A stretch of 5,416 bases of DNA from positions 1 through 5,416 of the forward strand of contig CAAFZG010000141.1 of NCBI GenBank assembly GCA_900767505.1, read 5' to 3'. How positions within the stretch are numbered: the stretch's first letter is position 1; every line of letters starts with the position of its first letter. The notes beneath the pieces are model-generated. The model worked only from the letters and a program-made list of their open reading frames with translations. It had not been told where the DNA came from and did not search any database. Both the position numbers and the translations under genes were made by a program. The stretch is from Methanomassiliicoccales archaeon (GTDB lineage Archaea > Thermoplasmatota > Thermoplasmata > Methanomassiliicoccales > Methanomethylophilaceae). This document shows positions 1-3,796 of this stretch, piece after piece.

Positions 1-720
1 ATATCCCTCGGAGATGTGGACCTGCACAAGGTCAGGGAGATCGGATTCGAATCATTCAGGGACTGCAGGTCCTTCTCGTCGATCGTCATCCCGGATAGTT
101 TGGAAGCCATCGGAGGAGGGGCCTTCTACCTCTGCAGGGGCGCCGTCAGCATCGACATAGGTTCGCTGACGGAGCTGCCCGAGAGGACGTTCGGCTACTG
201 CACCTCACTGGAATCCATCGACCTCAGCAATGTGAGATCCATCGGACTCAGCGCATTCAACACCTGCCGCGCCCTCGAGAAGGTCGTCCTCGGATCCGTC
301 GAGGACATCGGGAAGTATGCATTCTACGGGTGCATGTCATTGGAGGGGCCGGATTTCGGTTCGCATCTTGTATCGGTGGATGACGAGGCCTTCAGCGAAT
401 GCCTTTCCATCACCGACATCAGGTTCCCCGACACGCTTCAGAGGATCGGGAAGAACGTCTTCTTCCATGCCAACAATCTCGAGGACATCTATTTCGAAGG
501 CAGGATGCCCTCAATGCCCGCGGACCCGTTCCCCGGCCTTCCCGACCTGAAGGTGCACATAAACGGCGATAACGCGCAATCATGGTCATCATATGACGGC
601 TGCCTCATCGTCGAAGGGGGGAGCGGCGACAGGAATGACGATCTGCCGATCTTCATAGCAGTCGCCGTCATGGTACTGGTGTTGGGATCATTCCTTGTTC
701 TGAGGAGGCGCAGCGGATGA
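1..720 (+). CDS. BspA-like leucine-rich-repeat surface protein, C-terminal membrane anchor (5' partial)
   Basis: The frame is open from base 1 to the TGA at 718-720, giving 239 residues. The GTG at 16 is internal, because the repeat pattern already continues upstream of it, so the true start lies left of the window. The protein is built of about 22-23-residue repeats of the LRR_5/BspA type, each with an 'IGxxAFxxC' core: IGFESFRDC, IGGGAFYLC, LPERTFGYC, IGLSAFNTC, IGKYAFYGC, VDDEAFSEC and IGKNVFFHA, at about residues 14-156. A short spacer follows, then a hydrophobic segment at about residues 214-234 and the tail RRRSG. This suggests an extracellular repeat domain held by one C-terminal transmembrane helix with the basic tail in the cytoplasm. 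Such proteins are known as surface proteins in gut and oral microbes, with binding or adhesion roles in some cases; the ligand here is unknown. The stop overlaps the start of the regulator gene. Family call is secure; function is inference. Confidence 0.88.
   Translation: MSLGDVDLHKVREIGFESFRDCRSFSSIVIPDSLEAIGGGAFYLCRGAVSIDIGSLTELPERTFGYCTSLESIDLSNVRSIGLSAFNTCRALEKVVLGSVEDIGKYAFYGCMSLEGPDFGSHLVSVDDEAFSECLSITDIRFPDTLQRIGKNVFFHANNLEDIYFEGRMPSMPADPFPGLPDLKVHINGDNAQSWSSYDGCLIVEGGSGDRNDDLPIFIAVAVMVLVLGSFLVLRRRSG
704..708 (+). promoter_or_regulatory. Shine-Dalgarno GGAGG for the HTH-DUF4443-like gene
   Basis: GGAGG lies 8 bases before the ATG at 717, inside the last codons of the leucine-rich-repeat gene. 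It decides the start at 717 over the in-frame ATGs at 732 and 756. It indicates translational coupling between the two genes. Confidence 0.75.
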
Positions 721-1280
721 CGCTCAGGCTCATGGGACGTCCGAAGGCGGGGCCTATGCCCAACTACTCCGATGCCGAGATCTATTGGACGATGTACCTC
801 ATGTCCGAAGGCCACAGCGTGAGCAGGTCCGCTCTCTCCGAATCGCTCGGAGTAGGCGAGGGGACGACGAAGAACATCCTCAAGACCCTGAGGGATGCGA
901 ACCTCACCATGACCTTCCATACGGGCACACAGCTCAATTCGATCGGGAAGGACATGTTCAACACGATACCTCTGAGACCTGTCAATATAGATCTTCCCCA
1001 ATCGATGCCGGGGAGGTTCCACCAGTCGGTGATAGTGAGCGGAGCATCCAGAGAGGCGATAAAGGAGACCGTCTGCGGTGAAACATCGGATTGCTTCATC
1101 CTCGCATCGGACATGAGTCTGATGCTGTCCCCGTATGACGGGGGAGAACGTCAGATAGACGGCATCAGGTCTGCGGCGGGGGACCTTGTCGGAGAGGACG
1201 ACCATCTCGTCATCGGGTGCGGGGACACACCTCAGGATGCCAGGTCCAAGGCGATCAAAACGTCCCTTAACCTGATATGA
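717..1280 (+). CDS. HTH regulator with DUF4443-like C-terminal domain
   Basis: This is a 187-residue protein with no signal peptide or membrane segment, so it is probably a cytoplasmic DNA-binding regulator. Residues about 18-80 look like a winged-helix domain: a helix around YWTMYLMSEG, then a helix-turn-helix around SRSALSESLGVGEGTTKNIL, then a short strand-rich wing with an 'LNSIGKDMF' element typical of archaeal wHTH proteins. Residues about 100-187 resemble the archaeal DUF4443 domain: a 'SVIVSGA' strand, a middle strand pair (CFILASD, LMLSPYDG), and a closing 'DDHLVIGCGDTPQDA' followed by a small-residue helix. I recognise this by pattern; a profile search for PF14544 would confirm it. 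The start is fixed by a GGAGG 8 bases upstream, and the 4-base ATGA overlap couples it to the surface-protein gene. It may control that gene or itself. Its effector and target are unknown, and the trpB promoter 330 bases downstream is another possible target. Confidence 0.75.
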   Translation: MTLRLMGRPKAGPMPNYSDAEIYWTMYLMSEGHSVSRSALSESLGVGEGTTKNILKTLRDANLTMTFHTGTQLNSIGKDMFNTIPLRPVNIDLPQSMPGRFHQSVIVSGASREAIKETVCGETSDCFILASDMSLMLSPYDGGERQIDGIRSAAGDLVGEDDHLVIGCGDTPQDARSKAIKTSLNLI

Positions 1281-1334
1281 AGGGTTCTCGATGTTCAACA
1301 GCATCCTATCGGAACTCATCAAGGGTTGTCGATG
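1280..1334. repeat. 14-base direct repeat, 13 of 14 identical
   Basis: AAGGGTTCTCGATG at 1280-1293 recurs as AAGGGTTGTCGATG at 1321-1334, 41 bases later. The first copy begins at the stop codon of the regulator gene. It could be a chance duplication or a footprint of rearrangement; no function is visible. Confidence 0.5.
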
Positions 1335-1336
1335 AG
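1315..1336 (+). terminator. Possible hairpin after the HTH regulator gene
   Basis: CTCATC (1315-1320) pairs with GATGAG (1331-1336) around a 10-base loop, 35 bases after the stop codon. The stem is short and no T-run follows directly. The nearest T-run is TTTTT at 1371-1375, which could serve as an archaeal-type termination signal. Weak. Confidence 0.2.
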
Positions 1337-1352
1337 ACCGTAAAGTCCAAGT

Positions 1353-1360
1353 TGATATAC
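1353..1360 (+). promoter_or_regulatory. TATA-like element before the ORF at 1383
   Basis: TGATATAC lies in an A/T-richer stretch and is centred about 26 bases before the ATG at 1383. That is the spacing expected if the transcript started at the ATG itself (leaderless). The match to the archaeal TATA consensus is moderate. Confidence 0.3.
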
Positions 1361-1382
1361 ATTCAGGAACTTTTTCCAGAAT
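1361..1382. repeat. Imperfect inverted repeat between TATA-like element and ATG
   Basis: ATTCAGGAA (1361-1369) and TTCCAGAAT (1374-1382) form an inverted repeat with 8 of 9 positions pairing and a 4-base centre CTTT. It ends exactly at the ATG at 1383. It could be an operator dyad, or an RNA hairpin with a T-rich loop. It would sit over the initiation region of the broken ORF. Confidence 0.45.
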
Positions 1383-1544
1383 ATGAAGAAGGTGAGCTTG
1401 GGGGGTCTGTCGTTCAAGGATATCCGTGAAAGGCAAGTGCGAGATCCTGATGCTGTGAAACATCACTTCATGAGATGGCAGCCGTCATCTAACCATCCAC
1501 AGTCACGGTCACGGATTGCAATCCATGTTTCCGATGACATATGA
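1383..1544 (+). pseudogene. Probable broken 5' end of an AAA-ATPase/PD-(D/E)XK family gene (53 codons)
   Basis: ATG at 1383 opens a 53-codon frame ending with TGA at 1542-1544. Its first 16 residues, MKKVSLGGLSFKDIRE, match the usual N-terminus of the AAA-ATPase-like family. They resemble the start of the intact member in this window (MKQIDTGGLSFPSLRE), with M, K, GGLSF and RE shared at the same positions. The expected continuation, an aromatic stretch followed by YVDKT and then the Walker A motif, is absent. Instead the frame goes on with RQVRDPDAV and a low-complexity polar tail rich in H, S, R and Q. I read this as the leftover start of a deleted or recombined copy, with its TATA-like element and inverted repeat still in front. 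The alternative is a small independent protein or chance ORF. The match is short, so confidence is modest. Confidence 0.4.
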
Positions 1545-1560
1545 TGTATCATTCTATACA
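1545..1560. promoter_or_regulatory. Candidate operator 1 upstream of trpB: TGTAT-N6-ATACA
   Basis: TGTAT (1545-1549) and ATACA (1556-1560) are a perfect 5-bp inverted repeat with a 6-base centre. The same layout recurs exactly 30 bases (about three helical turns) downstream at 1575-1590. A further half site, TGTACGAT, lies between them at 1565-1572. The regulator is unknown. Confidence 0.45.
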
Positions 1561-1574
1561 CTCATGTACGATAA

Positions 1575-1590
1575 TGTATAATATTATACC
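1575..1590. promoter_or_regulatory. Candidate operator 2 over the trpB TATA box: TGTAT-N6-ATACC
   Basis: This repeats operator 1 with one outer mismatch, and its core GTATAATATTATAC (1576-1589) is a perfect 14-base palindrome. Because it contains the TATA box, a protein bound here would compete with TBP. The layout is reminiscent of TrpY TRP boxes (TGTACA) in Methanothermobacter, but the sequence is not the same. Confidence 0.5.
1577..1588 (+). promoter_or_regulatory. trpBA TATA box, leaderless promoter
   Basis: TATAATATTATA is the most TATA-like stretch in the window. It is centred at about 1582, some 27-28 bases before the ATG at 1611, so transcription is predicted to begin at or next to the start codon. 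There is no Shine-Dalgarno sequence before 1611, which fits a leaderless mRNA. Confidence 0.6.
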
Positions 1591-1591
1591 G

Positions 1592-1610
1592 TGTATTACC
1601 ATTCGATACA
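1592..1610. promoter_or_regulatory. Candidate operator 3 at the trpB initiation site: TGTAT-N9-ATACA
   Basis: TGTAT (1592-1596) and ATACA (1606-1610) form a third 5-bp inverted repeat of the same half-site, ending exactly at the trpB ATG. The wider 9-base centre makes it less certain than the other two. It would cover the predicted transcription start. Confidence 0.35.
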
Positions 1611-2801
1611 ATGGAAGTCGAAGACGGACGCTACGGGGAGTTCGGGGGACAGTATGTCCCCGAGGCTCTGATGAATGCGGTCATAGAGCTCCAGGATGCC
1701 TACGCGAGATACAGCAGGGACCCGGAGTTCATCGCGGATGTGGAGAGGCTCAACCGCGAATACACTGGAAGGCCATCCCCGCTCTACTTTGCCGAGAGGA
1801 TGACGGAAGACCTCGGCGGTGCGAAGATATACATCAAAAGGGAGGACCTCAACCATACGGGCTCCCACAAAATCAACAACGTCATCGGCCAGTGCCTTCT
1901 GGCGAAGAGGATGGGCAAGACCCGCGTCATAGCCGAGACCGGTGCGGGGCAGCACGGGGTCGCCACTGCCACGATGGCCGCCTACCTCGGACTCGAATGC
2001 GAGATATTCATGGGTGCCGAGGATGTGGAGAGGCAGCTCCTCAACGTCTACAGGATGGAGCTACTCGGGGCCAAGGTGCACCCCGTGACCTCCGGTTCGG
2101 CAGTGCTCAAGGATGCCGTGAACGAGACGCTCAGGGAATGGTCCAACAGGATCTCCGACACCCATTACGTAATAGGGTCTGTCGTCGGACCCCATCCGTT
2201 CCCCCAGATGGTCTGCGATTTCCAGAGTGTGATCGGCCGCGAGGTCAGGGAGCAGATCATGAAGGCCGAGGGCTGTCTTCCCGATTGTCTTGTGGCATGC
2301 ATCGGAGGCGGGAGCAACGCCATGGGCCTGTTCAGCGACTTCGTCGATGACAGGGACGTGAGGCTCATAGGATGCGAGGCTGCCGGAAAAGGCGTCGATA
2401 CCGACAGGCATGCGGCCACCATGTGCAAAGGCTCCACAGGGGTGTTCCACGGCATGAAATCCGCTTTCTGTCAGGACAGATACGGTCAGATCGCCCCCGT
2501 CTACTCCATCTCCGCGGGACTGGACTATCCGGGGATAGGTCCGCAGCATGCGTATCTGAAGTCCATCGACAGAGCAGAGTACGTGCCGGTAACGGACGAC
2601 GAGGCTGTAGATGCGTTCGAGTACCTCTCCAGGACCGAGGGGATAATCCCAGCGATAGAGAGTTCCCATGCCGTGGCCCAGGTCATCAAGATGGCCCCGA
2701 CGATGGGGAAGGACAGGATAATAGTGGTGAACCTTTCCGGCCGCGGTGACAAGGATGTGGCCGCTATCGCCCGCTACAGGGGGCTCGAGCTCCATGACTG
2801 A
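1611..2801 (+). CDS. trpB: Tryptophan synthase beta chain (TrpB1 type)
   Basis: This PLP enzyme joins indole and L-serine to make L-tryptophan, in the cytoplasm as an alpha2-beta2 complex with TrpA. It has 396 residues, the normal length. The N-terminus has GRYGEFGGQYVPE (residues 6-18). Residue numbers coincide with Salmonella TrpB for much of the chain: PLP lysine K87 in HTGSHKINN, catalytic E109 in AETGAGQHG, R141, K167 (partner of an alpha-loop Asp), PLP-phosphate loop GGGSN at 232-236, D305 in SAGLDYPGIGPQHA (COMM domain), E350, and S376 in NLSGRGDKD. All catalytic and communication residues I checked are intact. The GRPSPLYFAERM segment is of the trpB1 rather than trpB2 type. The start is the first ATG, right after the leaderless-type promoter and operator-like repeats. 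The stop overlaps trpA by 8 bases. No other trp genes are present in the window. Confidence 0.97.
   Translation: MEVEDGRYGEFGGQYVPEALMNAVIELQDAYARYSRDPEFIADVERLNREYTGRPSPLYFAERMTEDLGGAKIYIKREDLNHTGSHKINNVIGQCLLAKRMGKTRVIAETGAGQHGVATATMAAYLGLECEIFMGAEDVERQLLNVYRMELLGAKVHPVTSGSAVLKDAVNETLREWSNRISDTHYVIGSVVGPHPFPQMVCDFQSVIGREVREQIMKAEGCLPDCLVACIGGGSNAMGLFSDFVDDRDVRLIGCEAAGKGVDTDRHAATMCKGSTGVFHGMKSAFCQDRYGQIAPVYSISAGLDYPGIGPQHAYLKSIDRAEYVPVTDDEAVDAFEYLSRTEGIIPAIESSHAVAQVIKMAPTMGKDRIIVVNLSGRGDKDVAAIARYRGLELHD
2778..2783 (+). promoter_or_regulatory. Shine-Dalgarno AGGGGG for trpA
   Basis: AGGGGG sits 10 bases before the ATG at 2794, inside the trpB coding region. It supports the 2794 start over an in-frame ATG at 2746, and suggests that trpA is translated from the trpB message. 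Confidence 0.5.
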
Positions 2802-3543
2802 CGACCGTCTTTTCTCGGAGAAGTCCCTGATATCCCACATCATCGCGGGATATCCCGATATGGAGACCACCGGGAAGCTGATCCGCGCCATGTCCGATGC
2901 GGGCGTGGACATGATAATCGTCGAGATCCCATTCTCCGATCCGATAGCCGGAGGTCCGGAGATACAGGGGGTCCATGCGACCGCATTGTCATCCGGAGTC
3001 ACCACGGACCTCATCTTCGACATGCTGGAGGAAATCAGAACAGATTGCGACGTTCCGATCTCGGTGATGACATACTACAATCCGGTCTTTGTATATGGCA
3101 AGGACAGGTTCGCGAAGAGATGCTCCGATGCGGGTGTAGGATACGTCATGGTGCCGGACCTTCCGTTCGAGGAGAGGTCCGAGCTGGCCCCGGTGTGCGC
3201 TTCGGAAGGTGTCATACTGGTCACGATGATATCTCCGACGTATCCCGAGAGGATGGACAGGATAATCTCGTCCGCGGAGGGATTCGTGTACATCGTGAGG
3301 TTCGAGGACGCCGCAGGGTTCCCCGAGGGATTCGTGCACGAGCTTCCGGACATGGCGGACATGGTGCATTCGCACGGCCTCAGGTGCATAGCCGATTCCG
3401 GCCAGGGCGAGGCAGGGGATGTTCTGAAACATGTCGACGGTGCCGTTGACGGTACCGATGTCATGACCCTCGTGCTCAGGCACGGCCGCGAGTGTGTCCA
3501 GTTCGTCTCGGACTATGCCCGCGGAGTCAGGACGAGGATCTGA
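2794..3543 (+). CDS. trpA: Divergent tryptophan synthase alpha chain, likely without IGP lyase activity
   Basis: This is a TIM-barrel protein of 249 residues, slightly shorter than usual. TrpA normally cleaves indole-3-glycerol phosphate (IGP) and channels indole to TrpB. The family call rests on HIIAGYPDMETT, IPFSDP (45-50), GGPEIQ, LSSGVTTD, MTYYNPVFVYG (92-102), VPDLPFEE (120-127), ISPTYPERM and EGFVYIV. The start at 2794 is chosen because an in-frame extension to 2746 would lie wholly inside trpB and add no TrpA-like sequence. Oddities: the positions of Salmonella Glu49 and Asp60 are Ile42 and Gly53. The phosphate loop GVTG reads DAAG (172-175), GFG reads DSG (201-203), and GSA reads GTD (220-222). 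D49 of the TrpB-contact loop, equivalent to Salmonella Asp56, is kept. There is a Glu44 two residues from the lost Glu, which might substitute. Most likely role, by inference: an allosteric partner of TrpB. A remodelled substrate site is the alternative. Confidence 0.9.
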   Translation: MTDDRLFSEKSLISHIIAGYPDMETTGKLIRAMSDAGVDMIIVEIPFSDPIAGGPEIQGVHATALSSGVTTDLIFDMLEEIRTDCDVPISVMTYYNPVFVYGKDRFAKRCSDAGVGYVMVPDLPFEERSELAPVCASEGVILVTMISPTYPERMDRIISSAEGFVYIVRFEDAAGFPEGFVHELPDMADMVHSHGLRCIADSGQGEAGDVLKHVDGAVDGTDVMTLVLRHGRECVQFVSDYARGVRTRI

Positions 3544-3553
3544 GATGCAAACC

Positions 3554-3571
3554 GCCCGGGGCGACCTGGGC
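3554..3571 (+). terminator. GCGA-tetraloop hairpin after trpA, possible terminator
   Basis: GCCCGGG (3554-3560) pairs with CCTGGGC (3565-3571) over a GCGA loop. That is seven pairs including one G-U, closed by a GNRA-type tetraloop, 10 bases after the trpA stop. ATTTACATTT follows, which is only moderately T-rich. It could end the trpBA transcript or protect its 3' end. Confidence 0.4.
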
Positions 3572-3796
3572 ATTTACATTTCCGATATCCGCAATCTGGA
3601 TGGGCGTGCTCGGAGATCGTTAACATAGATGGGCCAAATTGGAATCTGATGGATCGGACGATATTCGTGATGAATCGAGGACGATCAATTCTTCACTCAC
3701 CAGTACAGTAGCCTACGTCGAAAGCGGCCTCAGTCCGGTGTAGTGCTGATTATGCGTTCGACGTAGGTTCATCATCGAGGTAGTCCATGGGATATC
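3572..3796. other. Non-coding spacer before the AAA-ATPase gene
   Basis: I find no supportable ORF on either strand and no tRNA-like fold. The notable contents are the inverted repeat at 3712-3767 and a possible weak ribosome binding site GAGGT at 3777-3781. GAGGT lies 15 bases before the ATG at 3797, which is further than usual. No convincing TATA box is seen; TTTACATT around 3573-3580 is the closest candidate and is far upstream. Confidence 0.5.
3712..3767. repeat. 11-bp perfect inverted repeat with 34-base centre
   Basis: CCTACGTCGAA (3712-3722) and TTCGACGTAGG (3757-3767) are exact reverse complements. Inside, TCAG (3730-3733) can pair with CTGA (3746-3749), so the whole 56 bases could fold as a long-stemmed RNA or DNA hairpin. 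It ends 29 bases before the AAA-ATPase start. It may be an operator dyad, a 5'-leader structure, a terminator for upstream transcription, or the ends of a tiny miniature element. The sequence does not decide between these. Confidence 0.65.

Noticed and set aside
489..1466. Long minus-strand ORF (325 codons) across the leucine-rich-repeat and HTH genes
   Set aside because: It runs opposite two well-supported coding frames and its translation is rich in R, H and P with no recognisable domain. It is a shadow frame typical of GC-rich coding DNA.
1502..1514. Tandem GTCACG GTCACG
   Set aside because: Only two 6-base units; too short to support a repeat element.
1541..2350. Plus-strand ORF of 269 codons starting in the trpB promoter
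   Set aside because: It overlaps trpB in another frame with arginine-rich shadow composition, and its start lies within the operator-like repeats.
2746..2793. N-terminal extension of trpA to the ATG at 2746
   Set aside because: The extra 16 residues lie inside trpB and do not resemble TrpA. The ATG at 2794 has a Shine-Dalgarno sequence at suitable spacing and gives a family-like N-terminus.
2061..3023. Long minus-strand ORF (320 codons) opposite trpB and trpA
   Set aside because: It is fully antisense to recognised trp genes and has no family features of its own.
3295..3465. Frameshift or sequencing error as the cause of the odd TrpA C-terminal half
   Set aside because: The frame stays open, recognisable TrpA segments (EGFVYIV, the DG before GTD) keep normal spacing, and the other frames do not restore GVTG, GFG or GSA motifs. 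The changes are substitutions.
3700..3785. tRNA or other structured RNA gene around the inverted repeat
   Set aside because: No T-loop GTTCGANTC with a matching 7-bp acceptor stem, anticodon arm or CCA end can be drawn on either strand.
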